Below are positions 20,816 through 33,236 of a stretch of 64,000 nt of DNA, one piece after another. This DNA comes from Bedellia somnulentella (lineage: Eukaryota; Arthropoda; Insecta; Lepidoptera; Bedelliidae): contig OY755178.1 in NCBI GenBank assembly GCA_963576735.1, positions 10,478,001 to 10,542,000 of the forward strand. The letters run 5' to 3'. The translations under genes were made by a program, and so were the position numbers. A model generated the notes under the pieces. That model saw nothing but the letters and a program-made list of their open reading frames with translations. It did not search any database and had not been told where the DNA came from. The stretch's first letter is position 1; each line of letters starts with the position of its first letter.

Positions 20816-21039
20816 TTGCTAAGTGTATGTCACATTTGTAGAAATTTTATCGTTTAATAATTAGTGTTTTACAGTGAAAAGCATCGCGAAGTAAAGTTAG
20901 ATATTACTATTAACTTCACTTGCTTTAAAGTCAGCAAACCGACAGTGTTTCTGTTTAATTTAGTAAAAAAAAATCAAAATATGATGTATAAAACTCTCAC
21001 TATAAGATATGATATGTATATAAGATATAATATATGTAT

Positions 21040-21190
21040 AAGACTCTCACCTTCGTAAGAGAATGTATGAGAAAAATGATGAATGCGACAGAAGCAAGAG
21101 AGATTTGTCAGGTTCTTACAATGTGGCGATTTACGGTCTCTGCCTACCCCAATGAGAACAAAGGGCGTAAGTATAAGTAGGTAAGTATGA
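21040..21190 (+). repeat. LINE-X 3' fragment
   Basis: Decayed RMYEKNDECDRSKRDLSGS-like frame, then ctctgcctaccccaatgaga and agggcgtaagtataagtagg. Confidence 0.62.
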
Positions 21191-21590
21191 CATAAACACA
21201 CTATGCAAAATACCTATAAAAAATCATTTTAACATTTCTTTTATGCGACGTACACCGTTTTATTAAAATATTACAGCGATTCGATATACTCGCTACCCTT
21301 ATTATTTATGAAGGGAAAGCTTATAAATATGTCGGAAAATGTAGTGTGCTACAGACAGCTTATGACATGACATGGAATATTTATTTTGTTATGTTCAGAA
21401 ATAAATTGGAACAGAGAAAAAAATATTTAGGGAAAAAAGTATTTGAAATTACATTTTTATTTTGAAGTTCTTACCGGTTAATATTTTTATGCACTAAGAA
21501 TGTAAGAATGAGAACGCATAGTTTTATTTTCATAGGTAATAGTTTCATGCAAGTGTTTTAATTGATCTCAATAAAAGACTCAAGACTCAA
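21190..21590. other. No recognisable feature
   Basis: AT-rich; nothing identified. Confidence 0.35.
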
Positions 21591-21591
21591 A

Positions 21592-21790
21592 CCTTCTCGC
21601 CGTATATCAACGAAGACGTTGTCATCTTACAACTAAGCCATGTGGGTTTCCTCACGATGTTTCCCCTCACCGTTAAAAACCATGACACATTAACCACACT
21701 ATGCCTGTAGAAAAGCAAATTGGTGTAGGCCCGACCCGAGTTTCGAACCTACGCCTGTCTGCATGATTGGTGGGTGATCTGTTGGTGATC
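21592..21790 (-). repeat. S2 SINE with internal deletion
   Basis: Begins ctcgccgtatatcaacgaag, jumps to taagccatgtgggtttcctc, and ends at the tRNA head cccgacccgagtttcgaacc. Confidence 0.68.
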
Positions 21791-21799
21791 TGCAAGTTG

Positions 21800-22500
21800 G
21801 ACTATCGTAATTTCAATAAAAATGAGTAAGATACATAATAACACCATACCAACAAAGCGATAAATACTTCTCGTGGACAGTGCAAACTTTTTGTATGTGA
21901 ATAAAATGAAAATAAAAGTAAACTAAACTAAACAATAGGAAAATAGTTTTATTTTAACAACATAGAGAATACTGGTGACATGTATGAAATATGAAGAACA
22001 TATGAACAGTATACTGTTTATATGTCCGTTTGTTGGTGAATCTTAAGTTTTACCAGTGACAAAACAGAAACACTTACTTCAGGATTAGTAGTTATTGACA
22101 TCATAATATCATGTAGTCATACCACGTGATATCTAGTTCAAAGGTCACTTGTACTGGCTATGCTGATACAGGTATACATGTTAAGTTAGTTAGATTGGAT
22201 ATTTTTTTTAAATATACCATGTTGAAGCTAACCGTACTGCAAATCTGGCGAGTAATGCTGAATAGACAGGACAAAAATAAATTGAATTATTTTTCTCTGA
22301 TTCCGATGCTTTTCCTGATTGGACCAAATATTTGTCTTCCATATTTGTCTGCTTCCAAGACTTCTCTATTTGCACTCATATATGACAATGCAATCACTTT
22401 ACGACACCCCATTGCTGTAGTAGAAGAAATAGAAATGTTTGAAACTTACAAGTGTTTGTATTAATATGAGATGGCACTCTTTGGAGTCATATTTTTGTGG
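21800..22500. other. No element recognised; one open frame
   Basis: Open frame 22126-22464 (112 codons) ends LRHPIAVVEEIEMFETYKCL; neither domain nor splice pattern supports a gene. Confidence 0.35.
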
Positions 22501-22505
22501 AAGTA

Positions 22506-22660
22506 GATACATATACTCATGGCTATAAATTCCTAAAAGGGGTAGCCAGAGCTTCAAAACTAGAAAATTCTTTAGCCACTTTTGGAAATTAAGTAGGGAA
22601 AGGATGGTTAATCAAATGTTTTTGTTGAGGGGTTTAAACCGTATCGCCTTAAAATTACTT
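22506..22660 (-). repeat. S1 SINE, 5' truncated
   Basis: From agatacatatactcatggct to accgtatcgccttaaaatta. Confidence 0.7.
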
Positions 22661-22669
22661 ATAATATGA

Positions 22670-22835
22670 TTCGAACCCACGCATGTCTGCCTCATAGGTA
22701 GTGTTCTACTCACTCAGCGGTTGTTATACTGAATAGTTTATTTGAGTACTCATGAGTTTTTTGCAATGATCTTAATGTGTTTCCATTATTTCGCGCAGCG
22801 TTTAAATAAATTTCTTTATGTTAATAAACGTGATG
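22670..22835. repeat. Second copy of the 12665-12855 repeat
   Basis: Shares gaacccacgcatgtctgcct, gcggttgttatactgaatag and gcagcgtttaaataaatttc in the same order and orientation. Confidence 0.65.
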
Positions 22836-22839
22836 AATT

Positions 22840-23300
22840 GATTTCCCAAAAGTCTAAAAAGTAAAATCTTAATACAACATAAAAATCAAAATTTTAGTTT
22901 CAAATAAAAACAGTTCAACATAGAAAATTTCTAACATTTTGTTGAAAGCAATCCCTCGTTCCGAGACAATAACAGTGGCGGTAGATATTATTGACTGAAG
23001 GAGCCATTCTGCTGGCAACACAGTACAGAAACTTGCCTTCAATAGAAAATATTTGTTCAAAGAAACCCTTCGCCATCCGCTCTCTAGTGCAACAAAGAGA
23101 TTTGATACATCAGGTTAAAACCGGAATGTCCTTTATTGCGGAATACTGTGGTTCTTATTATATATCTTTTATGGTCTTTATTTTATTAAAATACTTCGAA
23201 TATTGATAGTAAAGTGGTTAAGATAACAATCATGTTGTAATTTAAGAGGAATAATATATTATTTCAATTTGTGTAGTATGGATAGAGGATAGGATTACCG
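22840..23300 (-). other. Coding-like segment on minus strand (unrecognised)
   Basis: From about 23115 down to 22869 the minus strand is open: DVSNLFVALESGWRRVSLNK, then YFLLKASFCTVLPAEWLLQS and IISTATVIVSERGIAFNKML. It has no start at its upstream edge and no recognised family; possibly a decayed exon or transposase piece. Confidence 0.25.
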
Positions 23301-23304
23301 GAAG

Positions 23305-23550
23305 GTGTACTACTGCCTTAAAATGTCACTACCCCACCCTTATCTACCCATGGGTGTCGTATGAGGCGACTAAGGGTATGAGGATTTTAAAATTGGTTTA
23401 TAGGCGATGCTGTTAGAGACCCATCACCAACGATACTTTATTTCTGTCATCTTCTCCCCGATCAACTTTCAAATGTGGTTGAGGAATTCACTCTGGCTAC
23501 CCCTTTTTGGGATTTATGGCCGTGAGTTTATGTATATGTATGTATGTATG
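23305..23550 (+). repeat. S1 SINE, full length
   Basis: From gtgtactactgccttaaaat to gggatttatggccgtgagtt with a (TATG)n tail. Confidence 0.78.
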
Positions 23551-24080
23551 AAATAGGAAATAGAAGAATTACACGGAGATAATATACCGATATTATAAAT
23601 AAAATTCTTCAACCCACCTCTTGCATAAAAATAAACATCCGCGTACAAAATGAGCATCAATTTACTAGATATGTTTATTAGGAAAATAATTCTCAAATTC
23701 GTACTAAGTAAACAAAACAACAGGAAAAGGTATGTGGAAAGTTGCCAAATGTGAACGAACGTGCTGGTTCCGCTCGCGAGAACAACTTGTAAATTGCTCC
23801 GTGTTTCGTTCTGCCTCGGTACTCTATGAAACCAAATGTATTTCATAACGAACATATTGGGATAAGATATATATTATTATTTCAGCGAAATTATACGAGC
23901 AGGGTTGTTAGATACTATGTAACTGCTACAACTATATTGTCAGTGAATCCGTAGTTAAGTGGAAATAAGCACAGCATAAGATGCACTGAGGTATGGCTGT
24001 AAATTTAAAGAAGGGTCTCGGGGCTTTTGGGCAAAGAGTTTTTATTAAATTTATATCTGTAGTTTATTCATAAAGGTGGT
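23550..24080. other. No recognisable feature
   Basis: AT-rich apart from a small patch (gtgctggttccgctcgcgag) near 23760; nothing identified. Confidence 0.35.
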
Positions 24081-24094
24081 CAATAGTAAGTGAA

Positions 24095-24235
24095 AATATT
24101 GCGGAGCAACCTTCATAGCTGGGTGATAATAAGTCAAGTAACGGTGAGTACATACTAGACTTCACATGAATGCACTGTCCCGCATGACAAAATGTCACGT
24201 CATATTCATTGGTATTAGTATCCCTGCCATACATA
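24095..24235 (+). repeat. S2 SINE, old copy
   Basis: Diverged S2 3' half: accttcatagctgggtgata, tgaatgcactgtcccgcatg and gtcacgtcatattcattggt. Confidence 0.45.
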
Positions 24236-24239
24236 CTGA

Positions 24240-25335
24240 GAAACTCAGAAAAATAGTTAGTTTAAATTGAATTACCTTAAAAGTGTGGAATAGTAAAAAC
24301 TTCGTTTATCATGTTCGAAATTTATCATGTTCAAAATATGCAGAACCTGATGAAGAGAATTATGATAATAGAACAATGATAATTAATGGCAACAAAATAT
24401 AAATATTACGTCGTTAGCCTATTAGTTTGGTCATCTACGTATACAATTTGTGTGAAATGTAATAAACAGATCTATGCAATAAATATCCCACCATCATATG
24501 TCTTTCGTATTTTAAATACTCCCTTACGGTTTGAAGTAACTTACAATTTAATATTTTTGGCAATTTATTCGCTAATATAGAATCCTCATTAATCCAATTG
24601 CTTAGTAAAATTTATTTTCAATAATAGTGAATGAAGCGAAATGTAAAGATAATTAAATAAGAAGATATTTCATAAAGACTTAAATTTGATCTTTAGATCA
24701 AAGTGTACCAAATTCTTTAGGAAAATATTCAGCTAGTAGATAAAACATCCTACCAATAAAAGCGACATACTTATCTCAATTTCAAAGATGGAATTCCTTT
24801 AAGTTTATTTCAGATGGCTTTCATAAATATTTGACTCCCCTCGCGCACGACTGGTGATCGGAATTTGATTTCATTTTATTAAAAAGGCGCCCGCCAAAGC
24901 CTCAAAGACAAGGATTATTTTGACAAATTGCTTTCGTCTTCAAATGACATGAAAAAATCAATATTCTTTGTGGTTCGGAATATGTCGGAAACTTCTTACA
25001 GTAAATTATGTTTGATGTATAAATATTGGAATATTCTATTCAATATAATAATATAAATCTACTTCAAGGCAAGCTAAATAGTTTTATTCAGAGTACACTG
25101 ATGTTGTATCTTGAGTTAATTTTTCTTTTCGTCATTAAAAAACAATGATATCATCATATGATAACAATGATTCACTGAATACTTTTATAAGAATATGGGA
25201 GGATAACAAAGTGGGAAAACGAAAATGACGATATGTACTTATGTACTTGATAAAATCAGCTAGGCTGGAAAAAGTTATAACATGCAATATACACAATATA
25301 CTCATAGCATTATTAATATAATCATATTGATTGCT
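24240..25335. other. No recognisable feature
   Basis: AT-rich with a slightly GC-richer patch near 24835-24900; no repeat or coding signal recognised. Confidence 0.35.
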
Positions 25336-25339
25336 CCCG

Positions 25340-26400
25340 AGCATTTGATAGTATTTTTAGGTTCCTTATTTTGTCCAAGTTATCATTCTACGGTTTTGAC
25401 TTAGCATCCACAAACTGGTTTGACAGTTACTTGAGTGAGCGAATACAACCCGTTAAGCTTCAAATGAGTAATGGAGAACAAGTGGTCTCACGACCAAGGG
25501 TAGTTACGCACGGTGTTCCACAAGGATTCATACTAGGACCTCTCTTGTTCATAATCTAATCTTTACATATCGGAGGTGCCTAGTAATATACAACGTGCAG
25601 TCTCTGACATGAACGAAGATCTTGGGTCATTAACCACGTGGTGCAAAAGAAACGCACTGTTACTAAACCCTCTCAAATCGAAATATATGGTTTTAGGTAG
25701 TAAAACGCATATCAGCAACATTAATGTACAAAATTTCGATGTTCAAATTGAAGGCCAAGCAATAGAACGTGTTGATAGTGCAAGAAACCTAGGACTCATG
25801 TTTGATGGATCATTACGTTTTGAAAAACATATAGATAATTTGATGCGAAATTGTTTTTACCGTTTAAAAATATAATATAAAATAAGAGACTATTTGACAG
25901 TAGATGCACGCGTTACTCTTTGTGAGGCTGTGGTTTTAACTAAACTTAATTATGCGGATGTTGTGTACGGGCCACGTCTTTCAGCAACGTCAGAACGTCA
26001 GATTCAGCCAATCCAAAATACTTGCTATAGATTTTCCCGTAATATACCGCCACGTTGTCATATCTCACCTTACCTGAATAGTTCTTCTACACTCAACTTG
26101 GAATTACGTAGGCGCTAACATTTGGCTTCAATAATGTTTGATGTAATGAAGTTCAAATGCCCAGAATATATTTTTAACAAATTGAAGTATTCATCATTTG
26201 GAAGCTTCTATGGTGTTCGTAGCCTGCTCCCACCTATATCACTGATCCATCATCGTACTGTGGCTTTTACTGGAAGTTTGTGATACAATGCAACTAAGTG
26301 CTGGAATAATATTATTCGTTTACAGATGCGTGAAATATTAACTAAATTTAATTTCAAAACACAATACCTTCTGATCTGAATGTTTTTGTTCCTAAAAACC
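25340..26400 (+). pseudogene. Decayed jockey/CR1-like reverse transcriptase
   Basis: Three open pieces follow RT order. 25371-25559 has LSFYGFDLASTNWFDSYLSE and THGVPQGFILGPLLFII. 25576-25875 has DMNEDLGSLTTWCKRNALLL, NPLKSKYMVLGSKTHI and NLGLMFDGSLRFEKHI. 25894-26118 has TVDARVTLCEAVVLTKLNYA, then VVYGPRLSATSERQIQPIQN. The palm segment with the FADD/YADD aspartates, expected between pieces one and two, is deleted, and stops separate the others. The frame continues raggedly to about 26280 (FDVMKFKCPEYIFNKLKYSS). The endonuclease half is absent. This is an old, inactive copy. Confidence 0.8.
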
Positions 26401-26520
26401 TCATGTAGAGATTATTACTAATAAATAAAGGATATAATAAAGGAAAGCAAATATTTTTTTTCGCGCCGGTGCGGTGGTGTTAAAATTTTTCTTTCCTTTA
26501 TATATCCTTTATTCATTCCA
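26383..26520 (-). mobile_element. FB palindromic retroposon, copy B (diverged)
   Basis: Tail complement (cctcatgtagagattattac) is followed by taataaaggaaagcaaatat and, after a short GC-rich loop, the inverted aatttttctttcctttatat. The tRNA part is reduced to tcgcgccggtgcggtggtg. No clean target duplication was found. Confidence 0.65.
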
Positions 26521-26529
26521 TTTGAATCA

Positions 26530-27050
26530 ACAAAAAATAATAAATAATTCTCACACATGCAAGTAAACTTCCAGTAAATAATAATATATGTATAACTGTA
26601 CTGCTTTTTCATGTGAACTTGTACTTGAGCATTTGTAAAGACTGATTATTGTTTTCTCGTTCTTTTAATTATGTAATGTTCTAAGTTTATAAGCGAATAT
26701 GTCCAAAGATAATCTGTATAATTTTAATCGATAATTGGTTTTTAATAGTGAATTTGTTTAGTTTACTGTCTTATGCTTTATTTATTTTATTTCACTTCAA
26801 ATGTGGTAGACACAGATTTTATTGTTTATATATTATTGAATGATTAGAGACTGTGTAGTGTAGTGTAGGCCTCAACTGAAAACTAGTGTTTTGCCTATTG
26901 GCAATATCAAGCGCTGAGTTGGGACCTAGTTTGCGTTGCCATAGCACTAATTTTTGGGTCAAAAATATTGTTTTTTACTTTGTGTATTGTTTTTTCTGTT
27001 GTATGGTATTATGTTAAAAATATACGAGTTATGTATCTATTTGTCTATTT
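26530..27050. other. No recognisable feature
   Basis: AT-rich; the stretch 26850-26950 is more balanced (ctcaactgaaaactagtgtt) but unrecognised. Confidence 0.35.
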
Positions 27051-27054
27051 ATCA

Positions 27055-27200
27055 ATCAGCAAATGCACGTTCACTCCTAGACATAGGCCTCCCCTAAAGA
27101 TCTCCATAAAAACCCATCTTGTATAGCCCTTACCCAGCGGCTTCCCGTGACACCCTGAGTGTACAACTCCTCTCTGCATGACAGGCTGTGGTGCTCCCCG
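27055..27200 (-). repeat. LINE 3' coding fragment ('cctagacataggcctcccc' type)
   Basis: Contains ttcactcctagacataggcc, tcccctaaagatctccataa and cagcggcttcccgtgacacc, a C-terminal LINE segment common in Lepidoptera (from memory; not searched). Confidence 0.5.
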
Positions 27201-27224
27201 CTGAGTTTATTCGTTATACGCGTG

Positions 27225-27440
27225 GTTAACTGGTATCTATTGAAGACATATGTGTTATTAATTTATTAAATTTCATTGCTAAGGAAAATAACATGGCTAA
27301 ATTAAATTTAGTCACGTGAAAGTGTATTATTCATTCAAAGCGGTGACAGGTATTCTGCCCAACAAAGTCAATATACTGTCCAAAAGTTGTGGGTATATTG
27401 AATTTCAAACAACATAAAATTTAAGCAATGTTTAAAAGTA
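27225..27440 (+). repeat. S2 SINE, old copy
   Basis: Landmarks gaagacatatgtgttattaa, catggctaaattaaatttag, tcacgtgaaagtgtatt and actgtccaaaagttgtgggt. Confidence 0.5.
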
Positions 27441-27444
27441 TAAA

Positions 27445-28260
27445 TTACAGTGCCACCATTTAGAAGATGTACGTCGTAATAAGTTGAGATAATAGGCAAT
27501 ATTGGTTAATGGTTTGCTGCATATAAATGAGGATTAAAAATACAATACCATACTATACAGATACTTAATTCAATCGACATATTTACACTATCACATTCTG
27601 TATGCAAACCTTTTCAGGGTTGTTGGTGAATAGAGATACTAAAATTCTTAGTCAGACAAAATATGAATAGCTGCTTTTCAAATGCATGACATTACATTAC
27701 ATTGAAAAAAGGTCTTACTTAAATCACATTAAACATTTCGTTTGGCTATCAACGCGAAAGCTATAAATATCACGGAAGAGCCAATCTTTTATTTCATTTA
27801 TAAACAGTTCTCAACTACCGCCTGCACGTAAATTATACTCACAAAAATGCGTAGAAAACAATTCAGCGTCAAAAAACCGGATGTATTCTTTACGATGTCT
27901 ACCGGGATTTATGGAAATAGAAACATAAACACTACGGTTGAGGCGTATTTTCGTGAATAGCGTTGAGACATACACAGAAGATACAAATGCAATGAGTTGC
28001 CGAGTATCTTGTGAACTGTATTTTTTTTTATTTTTTCAACTAAGACATCAAAATTAGTTGAAAAATTATAAAAACAAAAAATAAACGTTGATTAAAAATT
28101 TCTTGCAATCACCTCAAGCAAAACTAAAATTCAAGATTGGTTACGGAATTGTTCATTCTTATACTTTGGTAACCTGTATTGGTGACTGTAGGAGTAAGTT
28201 CCACCATACAGTTGAGTGCCTGAAGCTCCCAGTCCTGAGCGACTGCGTAGCAAAGTTTAG
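27445..28260. other. No recognisable feature
   Basis: AT-rich; short frame 28088-28297 only, and its end is S1 tail sequence. Confidence 0.35.
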
Positions 28261-28262
28261 TG

Positions 28263-28517
28263 CATACATACATACATACATATACTCACGGCTATAAATT
28301 GCTTAACGGGGTAGCCAGAGCTTTGGAATGAGAAATTCCTCAGCCACTTTTGGAAGTTGTTTGGGGAAAAGATGGTAATAATAAATGATTTTGGTGACGT
28401 GTCTCCAACCACATCGCCCAAAAATCACTTAAAAAGCCCCTAGACCCTTAGTCGCCTCTTATGATCACCCACGGGTAGAAATGAGGTAGTGTTATTCTAA
28501 GCCGACACTACGCGGCA
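28263..28517 (-). repeat. S1 SINE, full length
   Basis: From the (CATA)n tail complement to aagccgacactacgcggcaa. Close to the 14333 copy (both carry tttggaatgagaaattcctc). Confidence 0.8.
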
Positions 28518-28519
28518 AC

Positions 28520-30710
28520 TTTAGTCTTCTACGACAAGCCATACAAGACAGTTCGAGCTTTCGAACCGCTTTTAGCAGTTGACAGCTACTTATGGCTGAA
28601 TGATTGAGCAGCGTTTGTGAGATCTAAAATATACGTGTGTCATTAAAAATGTGACTTTATTCATATTTAGATAAATTTACTAACCTAATACAAAGGAATT
28701 TAGAGGTGAAATGCAGTATCTTCTTAAGATTTGTTTAATGTTATTATCACAAAAGATAATGTCGAAGAGACAAAATTAATTGTGTTGTTTACGAAACACT
28801 CTAGCTTTTATTTTGGACCTAGATTTAGTAGGTTGGATATTAATCAACCTTCTCGTGTTTTGTTTATAATCCTAGGAATATTTTATTATATATAGGGCTG
28901 AGTTTAATTTACGTTGTGAGGCATATTTTTATGGATGTTTCATAGTTCTTAGTAAAAACAAATCTAATAAAGTCATGCTAAGTTCTTATTTTAACAAATG
29001 TTGTTATTTGGATCTACATAATTAGTTAATCTTTAATTACGAATATGTAATTTACAATTTATGTTGTATAAAAATGATACCCCATAGTGAATTTATAAAA
29101 GAGATGAGATAAAAGAAGTTTATTATTTCATTGAAATCTCTTTTTATATATGTTACGCGGTAGTTTGTACAATATTTTAAACATATTTATTTTATAAATG
29201 ATTTCTCTAGAACTGAATGCAGTTCCATTTATATTTAATCCGATAAAACTTATTTAACATAATTAATGGTAATTGGTGCTGATCATTGATAAATGAAACT
29301 CAATATAAATAAAAGCGGGACCAATTTGTCATCCTTAGTACAAAATATAAAGTACTTTGCTAAGTTGTTTTTAATGCAAGCGTTTATTTTTATTGCTGCG
29401 CATTAATATACATTAATTACAGTCCATATCTGGTTTTATAGTGAGTCTCGAGCCTATCTTTAATAGCTTGATTTGGCCATAGGCCAGCGAGGCGGCTTGG
29501 CGGGATGGCAGACTAACTAACAACTAGTATAAGCCGGGACCAATAAACGTGTTTTTCTAATCAAGGAATTATTTTAATAATTTTTGGATAATCAGACAAA
29601 ATAATCCTAAATCTTAATAAACTGGGTTAAATATTACCACCTAATTAATCTGGTTCACAAACAAAAAAACGTTTGTCTAATAACAAAAAATATTAATATT
29701 AATTACCATTTAAAACTCTTGCAATTATAGATTGGTCCGTCCAATCTTTGAATTCAAATATAAGAATACGTAGAGATAGAAGATAATGATTATGTATATT
29801 AAATTCACCGTCAATTAACTTCACAGAATAATCGCACCGATCCACACCAAGTATTAAAATATTCACAAAGTGCTATTATAAAACTTATAATGATACAGGT
29901 GCAATAAGTATAAAAACTCGAAGAGCCATGAATAATGTACACAAGAAATACGCTCCTTTCGATTTAATACACACACTGAACATACGTGTTTATCTGACAG
30001 AGATAAACAAGGAAAAAACAAAAGCAATTCTCACTTACACAAATACAGATTGAGTCGTGAAAAAATCCCTGTTATTTCTAAAAGTAAATACCGAATTTGC
30101 CATCTGTCTGCCCGGAATGAGCTTCTCGAATCCAGCCAATCTCATTAAAACAAAAACGGCCTTCAAGTTGGAGGCGCATATTTTTTATAGGCCAACATTT
30201 CTAAGCCCTAAGCCAATACAGCGGAAATAAAACAAAAGTGAAAGGCAATTTCGTTCGAAACTCGATTTTCTTGGATGAACAAGTTAGAGAAATGAGAAAA
30301 ATTGCTCGTTTGTTCGATGCGCAGTAAAGGTTTGGCAACAAAAATGTACAACATGATTCAATAGTATACTTTTTTTGTAAGGGTTCTGCTCCTACTCGAT
30401 CATTTTGATCACTGCTTTTATAGGGCGGTAAACGTGGCCTCAGCCATTTATTAATTTATATATCACAGAAAATGCTTAGTACATTTTGTTATAATTGTAT
30501 TAAGATCATTAAATAATGATTCGATGATTTTTCTTATATCTAGAATAGTTCGTATTAATACCTGATAAAGAGTTTGGTAGTTTTTATAAACTTCTTAATA
30601 ATGATTTTCGATATAGTTTTCTTTATGTGATGTCTACGTAGAGACTCGAACAGAGTTTAAAATATTAAACAGTGTGACGCTTGCAGAAATTCTACTCAGG
30701 CAAGTTACAA
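28520..30710. other. 2.2 kb without recognisable element or gene
   Basis: Mostly AT-rich. The stretch 30060-30330 has more balanced composition with no repeat landmarks (gccatctgtctgcccggaat, aaacggccttcaagttggag); it could be conserved non-coding DNA, but nothing here proves that. Confidence 0.35.
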
Positions 30711-30714
30711 CTTA

Positions 30715-30960
30715 ACTCAACTTTCACGTCGTATCGTATGACCCGCACAGCAGAGGTACTGATATTCGTACTGTAACGTTTATTGCTCTTCATATGACAC
30801 TTATGTGCTTGGATCGTGCATTCAACAACCCAACATGCCTATCGTCGTTTTGTACCATCGTCTATCGAATGATTGCTCATATTACCCAGTATAACTTAGC
30901 CATGTTGGTTGGCCAGTTAATAACCGCTATTGATTATCCACACACATAACATAATAACTT
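30715..30960 (-). repeat. S2 SINE, old copy
   Basis: Decayed S2 in reverse: gcacagcagaggtactgata, tcatatgacacttatgtgct, tgcctatcgtcgttttgtac and ataacttagccatgttggtt. Confidence 0.5.
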
Positions 30961-31152
30961 AACAAAAAACACATCGCTGAAGTACTAACAGAAGACTGAA
31001 GACCTGAGGATTCAAATCCAAAAGACCCTGCGCATAAGAATCGCTGGTCTCCATTTGACTTTTTAAGGTCTTAAATAATATCAATATTTTAAAGAAGGAA
31101 AAAATCGCCATTAGATTAAAATATACTTTGAAAAGTAAGTTATACGTTTTAA

Positions 31153-31350
31153 ACATACATTCATACATATATTAACTAAAGCTAAAGAGCCCTAAAGCTT
31201 CAAAAATCTCAGCCACTTTAGGTAGTTGATTGATGAATAGGTCCCCAGTCGTATCGCCCAATAATCACTAAAAGCCCCCATATTAGCCTTGTACTACGTA
31301 CTACGTACTACGACACAAGAAACAGGGGGTTAGTACTATTCGAAAGCGTC
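31153..31350 (-). repeat. S1 SINE, degraded
   Basis: Tail cattcatacatatattaact, then atctcagccactttaggtag, cagtcgtatcgcccaataat. A tacgtac triplication sits near 31299-31314. Confidence 0.6.
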
Positions 31351-31536
31351 ACTTCCCAGCTTAAACGAATACTTACTCACTTATTTAAACTAAATAAAAA
31401 AAAAACATTTTTTTCTCTCTGTTTTGTCGACCTTTTGTAACTATCAGCTAATCTATTTAAATCTTTTGGTTCATGAAAACCTCATGTGGGGATTATTACT
31501 CATAAATAAAGAATAAATAAAGGAAAGAAAAACTTC

Positions 31537-31609
31537 GACACAGGCGGTATTCGAACCCGCGACCTCGGGTATACGCCCCCGTTGCTCTTGCCAATTGAGC
31601 TACCGTGTC
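31537..31609 (-). repeat. tRNA-like sequence in FB copy C
   Basis: Seven acceptor pairs (GACACGG with CTGTGTC, one G-T), a D arm (GCTC/GAGC) and a T arm with one mismatch. In the standard register the anticodon would be CGT, but that stem does not pair; a one-base slip gives a 4-bp stem and 8-nt loop. A and B boxes suggest pol III transcription. This is a retroposon head, not a host tRNA gene. Confidence 0.7.
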
Positions 31610-31848
31610 AATGGCTGCCAGCGCGAAGTTCTTCTATCCTTTATTTCTTTTACACGTTTTAGTAGTGTTTGCGTTTCCTACCTCCGAATTTTTTACTAAT
31701 TCCGAAGGTCACTTGTCTATCTTTTCAGATAGAATGCAAATGTTGAAAACGTCTAAATATCACACAATTTAAATCTTTTTGTTCATGAAAACCTCATGTG
31801 GGGATTATTACTAATAAATAAAGAATAAATAAAGGAAAGAAAAACTTC

Positions 31849-31921
31849 GACACAGGCGGGATTCGAACCCGCGACCTCGGGTATACGCCCCCGTCGCTCT
31901 TGGCAATTGAGCTACCGTGTC
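31849..31921 (-). repeat. tRNA-like sequence in FB copy D
   Basis: Same 73-nt fold as in copy C, here with a perfect T arm (GCGGG/CCCGC around TTCGAAT). Anticodon stem again slipped. Confidence 0.7.
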
Positions 31922-32728
31922 AATGGCTGCCAGCGCGAAATTCTTCTATCCTTTATTTCTTTTACACGTTTTAGTAGTGTTTGCGTTTCCTACCTCCGAA
32001 CCTACAAGTGGCCTTTCGAATTAGTAAAAAATTCGGAGATTCGAATCCCGCCTGTGTCGAAGTTTTTCTTTCCTTTATTTATTCTTTATTTATTATCAGC
32101 TAATCTCTGAAACAGCTGACCGGTTTTGACGTTACTGTCTCTAGAGTTTAACTGAATTGACTAATGTAATTAGGAGTAACTAGAGCAACTTTTAAACTCT
32201 TAGTACCGTGCGAATCTGAGCGGTCTACTAGTTTCATGTAGAAAACTGACGTATACCACACACCTACATCCATAAAATGATCAAAACCACACTTTAAAAA
32301 CTATGTAAAGAAGATAATGAATCGTCCAACTATAGAGCCATAGGGTATAAGCAATCGCATATTTTATTGTGAAATGCATTATGTGAACGAAATTTAATAT
32401 GGAAATACCGAAGTCGATGTGGAGTCGAAGCTGAATGATGAAAAATACTTGTATAGTGATTTAGCTTCCTTCTGCTTAACAATATATGAGAGATCTCGTA
32501 ATCCATACTAATATTATAAATCGGAAAGTGAGTTTGTTTGTTTGTTTATTTGTGCTTCTTTCACGCCGCAACTACCGAACCGATTGCTTTGAAATTTTGC
32601 AGACATATAGTTAGAAGTCCAGATTAAATTATAGAGTACTTTTATACCGGAATCACTAATGGATTTTAGCAGCGAAATCTTCAACCTTTCAGCTGAAACC
32701 TTATAAAAGAGCGCGGCGTTGTTTGCAT

Positions 32729-32905
32729 AAACATAAACATATAAACATAAACGTTCACGCTGTTTTTCCCCGAAGGGGTTGGCAGAGGTACCAATACTTC
32801 TGAACTCACATGGCAGCGCCATCTAGTGTCCAGAGAAAGGTACCCACGTTTTGCTTAGACAGTGTACTCACGTGATAGGGGGCAGGCCTATCGCCGTTTT
32901 GTTGT
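32729..32905 (-). mobile_element. S2 SINE, 5' truncated, with target duplication
   Basis: Bounded by the 11-bp duplication GTTGTTTGCAT at 32718-32728 and 32906-32916. Contains aacgttcacgctgtttttcc, cgaaggggttggcagaggta and gtgataggggg.caggcctatc; it stops before the tRNA head. Confidence 0.8.
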
Positions 32906-33236
32906 GTTGTTTGCATGTTTACCAATAGATGGCGCTGTCGGTACTTTCTACATCGCGGTATGATTTCTTCTTTATTGGAGTATATAAACCCAAAATATAT
33001 TACATCAACTTTAAAAAATAATCTTATTGATACAGTTTACAGCATTGGTTTCGTTTCGACATATTTTGGTATTTGTAACTTGAACGAAATTATAATAATA
33101 AATCATCGTTACTTGCATTTTACGAGTCATTTACTTAGTTAGTTGCTGTTTTATCTTAATTGACTGTTGCTCGCATTCTTTGGTGTCCTTAATTCCTTTC
33201 CACTATTGTATTATATTGAAGTATTTAATAGATTTG

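Larger units (their letters stand above)
31455..32093 (-). mobile_element. FB retroposon tandem dimer (copies C and D)
   Basis: A 639-bp insertion bounded by a perfect 13-bp duplication, TATCAGCTAATCT, at 31442-31454 and 32094-32106. It holds two head-to-tail units (about 31455-31766 and 31767-32093), each starting atttaaatctttt(t/g)gttcatg. Each unit has a 73-nt tRNA-like sequence on the minus strand. Unit C extends into a body that is not palindromic; unit D ends with an inverted copy of the FB 3' segment (ctgtgtcgaagtttttcttt). The single outer duplication shows the dimer inserted as one piece. Confidence 0.8.
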
